Positions 55,163-64,000 of a DNA stretch of 64,000 nucleotides are shown here, in pieces. This DNA comes from Brevibacillus sedimenti. Its GTDB lineage: Bacteria; Bacillota; Bacilli; Brevibacillales; Brevibacillaceae. The notes beneath the pieces were generated by a model, which saw nothing but the letters and a program-made list of their open reading frames with translations, did not search any database and had not been told where the DNA came from. Numbering within the stretch: the stretch's first letter is position 1; each line of letters starts with the position of its first letter. The position numbers and the translations under genes were made by a program. Where the stretch lies: contig NZ_CP064048.1 of NCBI RefSeq assembly GCF_020923495.1, positions 2,373,501 to 2,437,500 of the forward strand, read 5' to 3'.

Positions 55163-56084
55163 ACGACACGAAGATATTGTCAAGTTTGACATCGTCAAAA
55201 ACCGGCGGAAATTTTTCCTCTTTTCCGGTATCATTCTCGTCCTGGGCCTGCTCGTCACACTGTTTATGGGCTTGAACCTGGGTGTCGACTTCAAAGCGGG
55301 GACCCGACTCGACATCTACATTGGGAAGGAGTTTAATCCATCCGACGTGGAACAGCTGATCAAGCAGCACGTGCCGGATACCGTCTTCACCCCTGTGACG
55401 CCCTATGGCGATCATCAGGCACAGACCCGTTTTGACCAGACAGTGGACGCCGAAAAGCTGAAATCGTTGGAAAAGGCGCTGAAGGAAAAGTACGGGCCGC
55501 AGGTAACCAAGCAGGAAGCGACGGTTGATCCGAGCATCGCCCGTGAACTGGTGCGAAAGGCGGCGATTGCCGTGTCGATTGCCGGCGTCGGGATCATCGT
55601 ATACATCGCGATCCGTTTCCAACTGCTGTTTGGCATCGCCTGCATCATCGGTCTGATCCACGACGTGCTGGTTCCGATCGCGCTGTTCTCCGTGTTCCGG
55701 CTGGAAGTTGATTTGACGTTCATTGCGGCGATTTTGACAATTGTTGGTTATTCAATCAACGACACGATCGTAATTTTTGACCGGATTCGGGAAAACCTAA
55801 GAACGATGAAGTCCAAAACCGTGGAAGACCTGGAGCACCTGGTCAACGTCTCCCTGTGGCAGACGATGCGCCGCTCCATCTTTACGGTGGCGACGGTGTT
55901 CTTCACCGCCCTGGCGCTTGCCGCTCTGGGCAGTGAAAGCATCCGCAACTTCTCGCTGGCCCTGATTTTTGGTCTAGTGAGCGGGACGTATTCGTCCATC
56001 TTCATTTCCGCTCAGGTATGGGTGGCCCTGAAAGAACGGGAAATGAAAAAGAAGCGTTTTTCTCCGGCTCCGAATGAGGGCTGA
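55152..56084 (+). CDS. secF: Protein translocase subunit SecF
   Basis: Partner of SecD, about 310 aa and six helices. It opens FDIVKNRRKFFLFSGIILVL, has MGLNLGVDFKAGTRLDI (SecF D1 equivalent) and the TIVGYSINDTIVIFDRIREN signature. GTG 55152 is chosen because AAAGGAGAG is 8-10 nt upstream; GTG 55143 overlaps that site. The start lies within the end of secD. A strong terminator follows. Confidence 0.96.
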   Translation: MSSKRHEDIVKFDIVKNRRKFFLFSGIILVLGLLVTLFMGLNLGVDFKAGTRLDIYIGKEFNPSDVEQLIKQHVPDTVFTPVTPYGDHQAQTRFDQTVDAEKLKSLEKALKEKYGPQVTKQEATVDPSIARELVRKAAIAVSIAGVGIIVYIAIRFQLLFGIACIIGLIHDVLVPIALFSVFRLEVDLTFIAAILTIVGYSINDTIVIFDRIRENLRTMKSKTVEDLEHLVNVSLWQTMRRSIFTVATVFFTALALAALGSESIRNFSLALIFGLVSGTYSSIFISAQVWVALKEREMKKKRFSPAPNEG

Positions 56085-56090
56085 GTGACG

Positions 56091-56122
56091 AAACCGCGGG
56101 GGAGCTTCCCCGCGGTTTTTTT
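56091..56122 (+). terminator. Terminator after secF
   Basis: 11-bp perfect GC-rich stem AAACCGCGGGG / CCCCGCGGTTT, 6-nt loop, seven Ts. Confidence 0.92.
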
Positions 56123-56152
56123 CTCTCCACCATACTTCCCGCGAAAGGGGCG

Positions 56153-57097
56153 ATGGCTGTGGATAACCGTTTGGCCAAGGCGCAGTTTGGCGCTTGGGTG
56201 GGAATTGTTGGCAACCTGGCGCTGGCCGCAGTCAAGCTGCTGATCGGCTGGCTGGCCAAATCGCAGGCGCTGATTGCCGATGCAGTCCATTCCGCCTCCG
56301 ATGTGGTCGGGTCGGTGGCTGTCCTGATTGGACTAAGGGCCGCGGAGCGTCCGCCCGACGAAGATCACCCGTACGGACATGGAAAGGCGGAATCCGTGGC
56401 GGCGATCATCGTCTCCGTTCTGTTGGCGCTGGTCGGCGTAGAAATCGGCTCAGCGTCGGTCAAATCACTGTTCGCTCCGTTGGAACCGCCGGGCATGGCG
56501 GCCGCCTGGGCGGCTGTCGGCTCGATGATTGTCAAGGAGTGGATGTTTCGCTACAAGTATAATCTGGGCAAAAAGCTGAACAGCGCGTCGCTGATCGCCA
56601 ACGCCTGGGAACACCGTTCCGACGTCTATTCCTCGTTCGCCGCGTTGATCGGGATTGGCGGTGCAATCCTCGGCGGCCGCTTTGAGATCTCCTGGCTTTT
56701 GTACCTGGACCCGATCGCCGGCATTTTCGTCTCTGCGCTGGTGTTGAAGATGGCCTACCGCATTTTGATGGAATCGATTCACAGCACGCTCGATCACGTG
56801 CTTCACGAAGAGGAGACGGTAGAGCTGCGCCGAGTCATCGAGGCAGTGCCCGGCGTGAAGCGGATTGATTCGTTTCGCGCGCGTGAACACGGCCACTACC
56901 AGATTGTCGACGTAAAGATCGGCGTCGATCCCCACATCACCGTGGAAGCGGGCCACCGGATCGCCAAACAGGTCAAGCGGGAACTGATGGATCAATTCTC
57001 TGCCGTACGCGACGTGTTTGTGCACGTCAACCCGTACGATCCCCGCCCCGAGGAAACACCGGTGAATGATCAGCCGCCACCGGACGATCAGGCGTAA
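56153..57097 (+). CDS. Cation diffusion facilitator (CDF) transporter
   Basis: 314-aa divalent-metal/proton antiporter. Six helices with the transport-site acids in LIADAVHSASDVVGS and the EDHPYGHGKAESVAA motif, then a C-terminal cytoplasmic ferredoxin-like dimerisation domain (about 210-295: VPGVKRIDSFRAREHGHYQI). Metal specificity (Zn, Mn or Fe) cannot be read. ATG 56153 is very near AAAGGGG; GTG 56159, 8 nt from it, may be the true start. Corresponds in place to B. subtilis yrv genes before recJ. Confidence 0.9.
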   Translation: MAVDNRLAKAQFGAWVGIVGNLALAAVKLLIGWLAKSQALIADAVHSASDVVGSVAVLIGLRAAERPPDEDHPYGHGKAESVAAIIVSVLLALVGVEIGSASVKSLFAPLEPPGMAAAWAAVGSMIVKEWMFRYKYNLGKKLNSASLIANAWEHRSDVYSSFAALIGIGGAILGGRFEISWLLYLDPIAGIFVSALVLKMAYRILMESIHSTLDHVLHEEETVELRRVIEAVPGVKRIDSFRAREHGHYQIVDVKIGVDPHITVEAGHRIAKQVKRELMDQFSAVRDVFVHVNPYDPRPEETPVNDQPPPDDQA

Positions 57098-57108
57098 GTG
57101 TTCGCCAG

Positions 57109-57138
57109 TTGTCAGTCTCCCGTCCTTTCCTCTATAAT
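57109..57138 (+). promoter_or_regulatory. Promoter of recJ-apt
   Basis: TTGTCA, 18-nt spacer, perfect TATAAT, 24 nt before the recJ start. Confidence 0.78.
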
Positions 57139-57162
57139 GAATGAGGATTGGAGGAAAGGCCT

Positions 57163-59520
57163 ATGCTCAAAGCGAAAACACGCTGGCAACTGGCCGCGTA
57201 TGACGAGATATTGGCGGACGAAATTGCCCGGGAATGCGGATTGTCTCCGCTGATCGCCAGGCTCCTGGTCATCCGTGGTATCGATTCGCCGCAGCGGGCG
57301 CGTGCCTTTCTCGAGCCAGGGCCGGAGTTGTTTCACCCCCCGTTTCTGCTTGACGGGATGGAAGAGAGCGTGCACCGGATTCGCCAGGCAATTGAGCGGA
57401 ACGAACCGATTTGCATTTACGGCGACTACGACGCAGACGGTGTCAGTTCCACGTCGTTGATGGTTCATGTCATGCGCCAATTGGGCGCAGTGTTTGACTG
57501 CTACATTCCCAACCGCTTTACGGAAGGGTACGGTTTACATAAAGACGCACTGGCCCACCTCAAGGAAAGCGGTTTCAAGTTGATTGTCACCGTTGACACC
57601 GGCAACAGCGCGGTGGAGCAGGTGGCATTTGCCAACCAACTGGGTCTGGATGTTATCGTGACGGATCACCACGAACCTCCGGCAGTGTTACCGGAGGCAT
57701 TTGCCGTGATCAACCCGAAAAAGCCGGGCTGCCCGTATCCGTTTGACATGCTGGCCGGCGTTGGGGTGGCGTTCAAGCTGGCCCATGCACTGCTGGGAGA
57801 GCCGCCGCTGCATCTGGCTGATCTCGCCGCGCTGGGCACGATCGCCGACCTCGTCCCGTTGGTGGATGAAAATCGGGTTCTCGCCCGTATCGGGCTGCAG
57901 CGGCTCAATCATACACGCAACATCGGACTGCAGGCGTTGATTCGCGTTTGCGGCCTGACGGACAGCGAATTGACCGCGGGCCACGTCGGCTTTGCCCTCG
58001 GACCTCGTCTCAACGCAGGCGGGCGGCTGGAGACGGCCGAAGCGGCCGTGAAATTGTTGACGACGCAGGACCCTGAGGAAGCAGAGCAATGTGCCCGAAT
58101 TCTGGATAACCTTAACCGTGAGCGGCAGGAACTGGTGCAGGCCATCACCGACGAGGCCGTGCAGATGGTGAGCGAGCAGTTTCCCCTGGAGGAAAATCGC
58201 GTGCTCGTTCTCGCCAAGGAAGGCTGGAACGTCGGGGTGGTCGGCATCGTCGCTTCCCGGCTGGTGGAGATGTTTTACCGGCCGACAATCGTGCTTGGAA
58301 TTGATCGGGAAAAAGGAACGGCCAAAGGTTCCGCCCGCAGCATTGCCGGTTTCGACATGTACGAAGCGCTGACGGCGTGCAAAGAGTGGCTGCCCCACTA
58401 CGGCGGTCACACAATGGCGGCTGGCATGACACTGCCGATCGAGAATCTCGAACCGCTGCGCCAACAGCTTAACCGGCTGGCCGCCGAGTGGTTGACGGAC
58501 GAAGACTTCGTGCCGCTGACCAAGGCGGATGTCACCTTGGACCTCGCGGAAATCAGTCTCGACACGGCGGAGCAGTTGGAACAGCTGGCGCCGTTTGGGA
58601 TGGGCAACCCCACGCCGCTGGTGCTGGTGCGGGATGTGGAGACGTCCGGCATGCGCACGATCGGCCGAGACGACAGCCATTTGAAATGCTCGCTCTGCAA
58701 GGATGGCGGCAGCGTGGATGCCATTGGCTTCAACTGGGCCCATGTCGTCAGCGAAGTGACGCCAAAAGCGCGGTTTGACGTATTGGCGGAGCTGTCTGTC
58801 AACGAGTGGAACGGCCATCGCAAGCCGCAGCTGACGATTCGCGATCTCGCCGTGCCGCACAGACAGGTTTTTGACTGGAGGGGGTGCCGCGACAAACAGG
58901 AACGGTGGCGGCAGTTGGCCGCCCGGCATGAGATGCTGACCATTCTGTTCCGGCGGGAAAGCTACGATGAGCTGGCCGCTGGATTGGCCGCGGCGGGGCA
59001 GCCGGAAAGGCTCCTCGTTGTCGCAGATGAGGCGTGGGACGGTCATCTGCCGGCCGTGCCGACAGTCGTGCTCTACGATCTGCCGAAGCGGCGATACGAT
59101 CTGACCAGAGTGCTGGCCCGCCTCGAACAGGCGGAGCGGATCTACTGTCTGTTCGGCGATCCCGATCTGGGGGCGGAGCGGCTGTCCTGTCCGGGACGTG
59201 AGCAGTTCAAGGCGCTGTACCAGTTTTTGCTGCAGGTCCCCTGCGTCCAGCGGATACATCTGGACGCCCTGGCCCGTCGGTTGAAGCTGAAGCGGGATGT
59301 CTTGGACGGCATGCTGGCCGTGTTTGCGGAGCTGGAGTTTATCCGCTCGGACGAAGAGAGCTTCCGCCTGCAGCCGGATGCGGCGAAACGGCCGCTGGAT
59401 GACTCCCGCTACTATGCGGAGTGGAAGGAAGAGGCGGAACTGGCGACAGAACTCCTGCTTTCCTCATATGACTCTTTGATTCACCATTTTCAACAACAGG
59501 TGGAGACTGTCACCTGGTAG
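57163..59520 (+). CDS. recJ: Single-stranded-DNA exonuclease RecJ
   Basis: 5'-3' ssDNA exonuclease of the DHH family acting in recombination and repair. Metal-binding motifs are GDYDADG (D88, D90, D92) and VTDHHEPP (D168-H169-H170). A DHHA1 domain with the [11 protein letters not shown] motif follows, then an OB fold and a ~200-residue C-terminal extension typical of Firmicute RecJ. 785 aa. ATG 57163 has GGAGGAAAGG upstream. Followed 13 nt later by apt, as in B. subtilis. Confidence 0.96.
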   Translation: MLKAKTRWQLAAYDEILADEIARECGLSPLIARLLVIRGIDSPQRARAFLEPGPELFHPPFLLDGMEESVHRIRQAIERNEPICIYGDYDADGVSSTSLMVHVMRQLGAVFDCYIPNRFTEGYGLHKDALAHLKESGFKLIVTVDTGNSAVEQVAFANQLGLDVIVTDHHEPPAVLPEAFAVINPKKPGCPYPFDMLAGVGVAFKLAHALLGEPPLHLADLAALGTIADLVPLVDENRVLARIGLQRLNHTRNIGLQALIRVCGLTDSELTAGHVGFALGPRLNAGGRLETAEAAVKLLTTQDPEEAEQCARILDNLNRERQELVQAITDEAVQMVSEQFPLEENRVLVLAKEGWNVGVVGIVASRLVEMFYRPTIVLGIDREKGTAKGSARSIAGFDMYEALTACKEWLPHYGGHTMAAGMTLPIENLEPLRQQLNRLAAEWLTDEDFVPLTKADVTLDLAEISLDTAEQLEQLAPFGMGNPTPLVLVRDVETSGMRTIGRDDSHLKCSLCKDGGSVDAIGFNWAHVVSEVTPKARFDVLAELSVNEWNGHRKPQLTIRDLAVPHRQVFDWRGCRDKQERWRQLAARHEMLTILFRRESYDELAAGLAAAGQPERLLVVADEAWDGHLPAVPTVVLYDLPKRRYDLTRVLARLEQAERIYCLFGDPDLGAERLSCPGREQFKALYQFLLQVPCVQRIHLDALARRLKLKRDVLDGMLAVFAELEFIRSDEESFRLQPDAAKRPLDDSRYYAEWKEEAELATELLLSSYDSLIHHFQQQVETVTW

Positions 59521-59533
59521 GAGGAATTGTTTC

Positions 59534-60046
59534 ATGGACTTTAGATCATACATTCGCGTGATTCCTGATTTCCCGCAGCCGGGCATCCGCTTCAAGGATA
59601 TTACCACCCTGCTGAAAGACGGGGCTGCCTACAAGGCGGCGATTGACGAATTGGCCCAATTTGCCCGCGAATTGCAGGCAGACGTGATTGCCGGACCGGA
59701 AGCGCGCGGTTTTGTCGTGGGCGCTCCGCTCGCCTATACGCTGGGCCTGGGCTTTGTGCCGATTCGCAAATCCGGCAAGCTGCCGTACAAGTCGATCAAG
59801 GCGGACTACAGCCTGGAGTACGGCAAGGACGCGCTGGCTGTACACGTCGATGCCATTCAGCCCGGGCAGCGCGTGCTGATTGCAGACGACCTGCTGGCAA
59901 CCGGCGGAACGATTACTACCACGATCAACCTGGTTGAACAGTTGGGCGGCAAAGTTGTCGGCGCTGCCTTCTTCATCGAGCTGACCTATCTGGACGGACG
60001 CCAAAAACTGGGCGACATCCCTGTCAAGTCACTGGTTCAATACTAG
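59534..60046 (+). CDS. apt: Adenine phosphoribosyltransferase
   Basis: Salvages adenine to AMP using PRPP. The PRPP loop [13 protein letters not shown] is at 114-126 and the AGPEARGF motif near residue 53. 170 aa, dimeric by family. TAGGAGG precedes the ATG. It lies between recJ and relA, as in B. subtilis; the link to purine nucleotide balance and (p)ppGpp is plausible but inferred. Confidence 0.97.
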   Translation: MDFRSYIRVIPDFPQPGIRFKDITTLLKDGAAYKAAIDELAQFARELQADVIAGPEARGFVVGAPLAYTLGLGFVPIRKSGKLPYKSIKADYSLEYGKDALAVHVDAIQPGQRVLIADDLLATGGTITTTINLVEQLGGKVVGAAFFIELTYLDGRQKLGDIPVKSLVQY

Positions 60047-60054
60047 CAAGCGTG

Positions 60055-60090
60055 GCTCTCTGTCCCTCGCAGCGGACGGAGAGCTTTTTT
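60055..60090 (+). terminator. Terminator after apt
   Basis: 11-bp stem GCTCTCTGTCC / GGACGGAGAGC (one G-U), 8-nt loop, six Ts. Confidence 0.88.
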
Positions 60091-60170
60091 CTTGGCGACA
60101 AGGGCGCAACAGCTGTGCTGTCCAATTGTGACCCTTTTCACGGTTCCTTCATACTTTGCGGGGAAATCAC

Positions 60171-60199
60171 TTTACAAGGCAAACGACATACAAGATAAT
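60171..60199 (+). promoter_or_regulatory. Promoter of relA
   Basis: TTTACA, 17-nt spacer, GATAAT. Leaves a leader of about 100 nt. Nothing else is seen between the apt terminator and relA. Confidence 0.65.
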
Positions 60200-60304
60200 A
60201 GTATGAAATAGACATGTTGTATTAATTCCACCCTTACAACGAGATGGAACAGGTGAACCGGCTTCGTGGGAAGTTTCTGTATGAGAGGATAAGGGAAGGG
60301 AACT

Positions 60305-62476
60305 ATGAGCACCGGCGTGGAAGAAGTACTGAATAAAGCAAGCAGCTATTTGTCCCAAACCGATATGGATCTGATTACGCGCGCCTACCGCCTGGCGGAG
60401 AAAGCGCATGAAGGTCAGGTGCGCAAATCGGGTGTCCCCTACATCATGCATCCGATAGCCGTCGCGGGGATTCTCGCCAACCTGCACATGGACGCAGTGA
60501 CGATCGCCGCCGGCTTTTTGCATGACGTCGTGGAAGATACCGACGTTACGCTGGATCGCATTCGTGAAGAGTTCGGTTCGGAAGTAGCGCTGTTGGTCGA
60601 CGGCGTGACCAAGTTGGAGAAAATCAAATACAAGTCCAAAGAGGAACAGTTGGCGGAAAACCACCGCAAGATGCTGGTCGCAATGGCCCAGGACATCCGG
60701 GTCATCATGATCAAGCTGGCCGACCGCCTGCACAACATGCGGACACTGCGCCACATGTCCGAGGAAAAACAGCGGGAAATTTCCGACGAAACACTGGAAA
60801 TCTTTGCACCGCTGGCTCACCGGCTGGGGATTGCTTCGGTCAAGTGGGAGCTGGAGGATACGGCCCTGCGCTACCTGAATCCGCAGCAGTATTACCGCAT
60901 CGTCAACCTGATGCAGAAAAAGCGGGCCGAGCGGGAGGCGTACATCAACGAGGCCGCCGAGATGATCAAGGAGAAGCTGAAAGAGCTGAACATCGAGGCG
61001 GAGATTTCCGGCCGGCCGAAGCACATTTACAGCATCTACAAGAAGATGACCAAGAAAAACAAGCAGTTTAACGAGATTTACGACCTGCTTGCGCTGCGTA
61101 TCATCGTCAACGACATCCGCGACTGCTACGCGGTGCTGGGCATCGTTCACACGCTGTGGAAGCCGATGCCGGGCCGCTTCAAGGACTATATCGCGATGCC
61201 CAAGGCCAACATGTACCAATCCCTGCACACCACTGTGATTGGGCCAAAAGGGGAACCGCTGGAAGTGCAGATCCGCACCTGGGAGATGCACCGGACGGCG
61301 GAGATCGGGATCGCCGCCCACTGGGCTTACAAGGAAGGCAAAAGCATCGTGCAGGGCTCGTTTGCCGAAAAGCTGGGCAATCTGCGCGAGATCATCCAGG
61401 GGGGGTCCGAGGAGGCGCCCAACGCTCAGGAATTCATGGAGTCGCTGAAGCAGGACTTGTTCTCCGACACGGTGTTCGTCTTTACACCAAAAGGAGACGT
61501 AGTGGAACTGCCCAAAGGGTCCGTGCCGCTGGACTTTGCCTACCGGATTCACTCGGCGGTCGGCAACCGCACTATCGGCGCCAAGGTCAACGGCAAGATC
61601 GTCCCGTTGGACTACGCGCTGAAAACGGGTGACATCGTCGAAATTCTCACCTCCAAGCATTCCTACGGCCCCAGCCAGGATTGGCTGAAAATTGCCAAGT
61701 CAGCCCACGCTCGCAACAAGATCAAGCAGTGGTTTAAAAAGGAGAAGCGGGAAGAAAACGTCGCCAAAGGGCAGCAGATGGTGGAGGCGGAGATCAAGGC
61801 ACGCGGTTACGACGTAAAAGAGGTGATGACCGAAGCCAACCTGAAAGAGGCGGCGGCACGCTTCAACTTCCAGGGGCACGAGGACATGTTCGCTGCGGTC
61901 GGCTACGGAGGCATCACCGCCGCACAGATCGTCACCCGGCTGATCGACAAGGTGCGGCGGGAGCGGGAGGAACAGAACCCGCCCGCACCGGAGTACAAAC
62001 CGAGTCCGTCCCCGCAGATCGCACGCAGCGAATCGGGCGTAAAAGTGCGCGGCGTAGACAACCTGCTGGTGCGGATATCGCGATGTTGCACGCCCATTCC
62101 GGGCGATCAGATCATCGGCTTCGTCACTCGCGGCCGGGGCGTATCGGTTCACCGGCGTGACTGTCCCAACGTATTGACGGAAGAGTGCCTGGAGCGGCTG
62201 ATCGACGTGGAGTGGGATGCCGACGCCAAGCACAACTACAACGTGGACATCGAAATCACCGGTCAGGATCGCAGCGGCCTGCTCAATGATGTGCTGCAGG
62301 TCGTGGCGGAGACCAAGACCAACATCGCCGCAGTCAGCGGCAAAGCGGACAAAAACCGTCTCGCTACCATCCACATGACGATTACGATAAGCAATGTGGC
62401 CCACCTGCAAAAAGTGGTGGAGCGAATCAAAAGCATCAAAGACATTTATTCCGTGCGGCGGATTTTAAGCACCTGA
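60305..62476 (+). CDS. relA: Bifunctional (p)ppGpp synthetase/hydrolase (Rel)
   Basis: Stringent-response enzyme, 723 aa. The hydrolase HD domain is intact (H73-D74 in [11 protein letters not shown]), the synthetase domain contains [20 protein letters not shown], followed by TGS ([20 protein letters not shown]), a Cys-containing zinc-finger region ([17 protein letters not shown]) and a C-terminal ACT domain. Both activities should be present, as in Gram-positive Rel. GGATAAGGGAAGGG precedes ATG 60305. dtd follows. Confidence 0.97.
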   Translation: MSTGVEEVLNKASSYLSQTDMDLITRAYRLAEKAHEGQVRKSGVPYIMHPIAVAGILANLHMDAVTIAAGFLHDVVEDTDVTLDRIREEFGSEVALLVDGVTKLEKIKYKSKEEQLAENHRKMLVAMAQDIRVIMIKLADRLHNMRTLRHMSEEKQREISDETLEIFAPLAHRLGIASVKWELEDTALRYLNPQQYYRIVNLMQKKRAEREAYINEAAEMIKEKLKELNIEAEISGRPKHIYSIYKKMTKKNKQFNEIYDLLALRIIVNDIRDCYAVLGIVHTLWKPMPGRFKDYIAMPKANMYQSLHTTVIGPKGEPLEVQIRTWEMHRTAEIGIAAHWAYKEGKSIVQGSFAEKLGNLREIIQGGSEEAPNAQEFMESLKQDLFSDTVFVFTPKGDVVELPKGSVPLDFAYRIHSAVGNRTIGAKVNGKIVPLDYALKTGDIVEILTSKHSYGPSQDWLKIAKSAHARNKIKQWFKKEKREENVAKGQQMVEAEIKARGYDVKEVMTEANLKEAAARFNFQGHEDMFAAVGYGGITAAQIVTRLIDKVRREREEQNPPAPEYKPSPSPQIARSESGVKVRGVDNLLVRISRCCTPIPGDQIIGFVTRGRGVSVHRRDCPNVLTEECLERLIDVEWDADAKHNYNVDIEITGQDRSGLLNDVLQVVAETKTNIAAVSGKADKNRLATIHMTITISNVAHLQKVVERIKSIKDIYSVRRILST

Positions 62477-62525
62477 TCGCGAGAGATTGGGTGCTCTTCA
62501 TTTGAGAGAGAAGGGAGAATCATGC

Positions 62526-62963
62526 ATGCGCGTAGTGGTACAGCGCTCCAAGGAAGCAAGCGTTACAGTAGGGGGAGAGATCGTCGGACAGATTGAGCAC
62601 GGGCTTGTGCTCCTGGTCGGCATTACCCATGAGGATACCGAACAGGACGTGGAGTTTGTCGCCGAAAAAATCGCCCACCTGCGCATTTTTGAAGACAGCG
62701 AGGGAAAAATGAACCACTCTGTACTGGAGCAAAAGGGACAGATTTTGTCCGTCTCCCAGTTTACCCTCTATGGAGATTGCCGCAAGGGCAGGCGGCCCAA
62801 CTTCATGGCGGCGGCCCGCCCCGAACAGGCGGAACCGCTGTACGAACTGTTCAACGACAAGCTGCGGGAAAAAGGGCTGCATGTGGAGACAGGCCGGTTT
62901 GGTGCGATGATGGAAGTGCGGCTGGTCAACGACGGCCCCGTCACGCTGATCGTGGAGTCGTGA
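62526..62963 (+). CDS. dtd: D-aminoacyl-tRNA deacylase
   Basis: Removes D-amino acids from mischarged tRNA. 145 aa starting [20 protein letters not shown], with the [17 protein letters not shown] and [11 protein letters not shown] catalytic motifs. ATG 62526 follows AAGGGAG; an upstream in-frame TTG at 62487 has no site. relA-dtd order is conserved in B. subtilis. Confidence 0.97.
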   Translation: MRVVVQRSKEASVTVGGEIVGQIEHGLVLLVGITHEDTEQDVEFVAEKIAHLRIFEDSEGKMNHSVLEQKGQILSVSQFTLYGDCRKGRRPNFMAAARPEQAEPLYELFNDKLREKGLHVETGRFGAMMEVRLVNDGPVTLIVES

Positions 62964-63027
62964 CAATTCCACGGCGGAAGGTGCGGGTTAATCGCGAAGC
63001 GTACGGGAATCGGAGAGGGGGATGGCG

Positions 63028-63576
63028 ATGGGACGTGAAGCGTTGGTAATCGGCGGAAGCGGCATGCTGGCCGGGGTCTCGCTGTGGCTGCAGGAAGCGG
63101 GATACCATGTGGCCGTGATTGGGCGAGACCGGAAGAAGCTGCAGGCCCTGGTGGAGCGATCCGGCAGGCCGGAGGGGTTCTCCCTGCTGCCGGTCGATTA
63201 TCACCAGACGGACCGGTTTCGGGAAGTGGTCGCGTCATTGGTTCGCGAGCGGGGCGGAATCGATCTGGTGGTAGCCTGGATTCACTCGACCGCTCCCCAC
63301 GCGCTCCCGGCGGTTCAGCAGGAACTGTCGGCGCAACGCAGGACATGGCGGCTGTTTCACGTCTGCGGCAGCCGTGCCTACAAGGAACCGCCCCGCGTCG
63401 CCGACGTGCCCAACTGTTTGTACCGGCGGATTCTGCTCGGGTTTCGGCTGCAGGGAGACGATTCCCGCTGGCTGACCAACGAGGAGATCACCGTTGGCGT
63501 CCGTGCGGCGATCCAGGACGACCGGCCGTTCACGGTCGTCGGCCAGGTGGAGCCGTGGGACAGGCGGCCGGTCTGA
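63028..63576 (+). CDS. Short Rossmann/SDR-like protein
   Basis: 182 aa. The N-terminal GGSGMLAGVSLWLQEAGYHV is a dinucleotide-binding loop, and VAVIGRDRKKLQAL fits NADP-type SDRs. The catalytic Tyr-x-x-x-Lys reads only as SRAYKEPP, so activity as a dehydrogenase is doubtful, and it is shorter than classical SDRs (about 250 aa). ATG 63028 is favoured by GAGAGGGGG 6 nt upstream; ATG 63022 is an alternative. Not part of the B. subtilis block. Substrate unknown. Confidence 0.75.
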   Translation: MGREALVIGGSGMLAGVSLWLQEAGYHVAVIGRDRKKLQALVERSGRPEGFSLLPVDYHQTDRFREVVASLVRERGGIDLVVAWIHSTAPHALPAVQQELSAQRRTWRLFHVCGSRAYKEPPRVADVPNCLYRRILLGFRLQGDDSRWLTNEEITVGVRAAIQDDRPFTVVGQVEPWDRRPV

Positions 63577-63584
63577 GAAAACGA

Positions 63585-63610
63585 AGCCGAGCCTAGCTCG
63601 GCTGTTTGTG
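63585..63610. terminator. Hairpin between convergent genes
   Basis: 8-bp stem AGCCGAGC / GCTCGGCT around the hydrolase stop codon, followed by GTTTGTGTTT. A-rich on the other side. Probable shared terminator. Confidence 0.6.
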
Positions 63611-64000
63611 TTTCAATACCATGTGCACAGCTTCCACCACGGCATCCGGACGCACATCCGGGATCATGTGGCCGGTGCCGGGGAGCACCACCAACCGGGA
63701 GTGGCCGATCTCCCGATGCAGGCGGCCGGCTTGCAGCTCGGGGTGGAACGGATCGGCATCGCCGACGACGATCACGACCGGCGTGCGAATCTCGGCGTAT
63801 TGCGGCTCCCACTGCGGGACCGTACGGACGTAGGCCAAAATGTCTTCGCGGTTGGCCCTCAACTGACCCGGTCTCGACCACAAGGCTCGGGCCTGTTCCA
63901 GGTAGCCCGGCGGCACTGGGTCAGGAGAAAATGTCGCCGTGACCATCGGTTTGGTGAGCAGCCGTGCCAACGGCGGAAGCACGGTGTTGGCCAGCAATTC
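63593..64000 (-). CDS. Alpha/beta hydrolase, C-terminal part
   Basis: The frame is open through the right window edge, so the N-terminus with the nucleophile elbow lies outside. What is visible is the C-terminal 136 residues: the catalytic-acid strand TPVVIVVGDADPFHP (Asp) and the catalytic-histidine loop LVVLPGTGHMIPDVRPDAVV. This is the common pattern of the alpha/beta hydrolase_1 family (esterase, lipase or haloperoxidase-like). Substrate cannot be told. Confidence 0.85.
   Translation of the reverse strand, partial: ELLANTVLPPLARLLTKPMVTATFSPDPVPPGYLEQARALWSRPGQLRANREDILAYVRTVPQWEPQYAEIRTPVVIVVGDADPFHPELQAGRLHREIGHSRLVVLPGTGHMIPDVRPDAVVEAVHMVLKHKQPS

Noticed and set aside
57688-59259. 523-codon minus-strand frame opposite recJ
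   Set aside because: No start signals or motifs; recJ on the plus strand has all DHH motifs.

Overview
The window looks like chromosome of an endospore-forming Firmicute. The gene order valS-folC-comC-spoIIB-like-maf-radC-mreBCD-minCD-spoIVFA/FB-rplU-prp-rpmA-spo0B-obg-pheB-pheA-safA-like-bofC-ruvAB-queA-tgt-yajC-yrzE-DUF421-spoVB-comN-secD/F-recJ-apt-relA-dtd follows the Bacillus subtilis valS-to-relA block almost gene for gene. The high GC content (judged by eye), separate secD and secF, and extra inserted genes point to a Brevibacillus-like member of Paenibacillaceae. That placement is inferred from gene order; no database was consulted. I saw no tRNA, rRNA, CRISPR array, transposase, phage gene or attachment site.

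Layout. 1-5.2 kb: valS (5' end cut off), folC, murC. 5.3-8.1 kb: a KAS III gene and, convergent to it, a khtT-khtU potassium/proton antiporter pair. 8.3-12.5 kb: a small unknown gene, a short prepilin peptidase, a SpoIIB-like SPOR protein, a DUF4321-like membrane protein, maf and radC. 12.6-20.5 kb: cell-shape and division-site genes (mreBCD, a class B PBP, minCD, a RodA-type SEDS protein). 20.5-21 kb: a cold-shock gene with an elaborate 5' leader. 21.1-24.4 kb: the SpoIVFA/SpoIVFB sigma-K checkpoint pair and an RNase G-type gene. 24.4-28.2 kb: rplU, prp, rpmA, spo0B, obg and a PilZ-like gene. 28.3-33.4 kb: an overlooked small minus-strand gene, then a pheB-hom-thrC-thrB-pheA amino-acid operon. 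33.6-36.4 kb: a repeat-rich SafA-like spore coat protein and a CotS/YsxE-type partner. 36.5-40.4 kb: a secreted nucleotidase, bofC and a secreted protein of unknown function. 40.5-43.1 kb: ruvC-ruvA-ruvB and a DUF2905-like gene. 43.3-46.8 kb: an AT-richer HTH+TPR (RRNPP-type) regulator and a SpoIID/LytB protein. 46.8-53.8 kb: queA, tgt, yajC, yrzE-like, corA, DUF421, spoVB and comN. 53.9-64 kb: secD, secF, a CDF transporter, recJ, apt, relA, dtd, a small SDR-like protein and the end of an alpha/beta hydrolase.

How the genes fit together. Sporulation genes (spoIIB-like, spoIVFA/FB, spo0B, safA-like, ysxE-like, bofC, spoIID/LytB, spoVB) are interleaved with growth and envelope genes (mre, PBP2, rodA, min, sec). 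BofC and the SpoIVFA/SpoIVFB pair belong to the same checkpoint that times sigma-K activation. Prp trims the N-terminal extension of L27, which rpmA next to it encodes. Many genes overlap by 4 bases or fewer, which suggests translational coupling (khtT/khtU, mreC/mreD, hom/thrC, ruvC/ruvA, ruvB/DUF2905).

The best leads for something undescribed are the csp leader, where 14 base pairs could close the 5' end onto a site just before an anti-SD element; the HTH+TPR regulator followed by a near-perfect Spo0A box; four degenerate repeats in the PBP2 N-terminal region; and the secreted protein with a divergent L,D-transpeptidase-like Cys/His signature.
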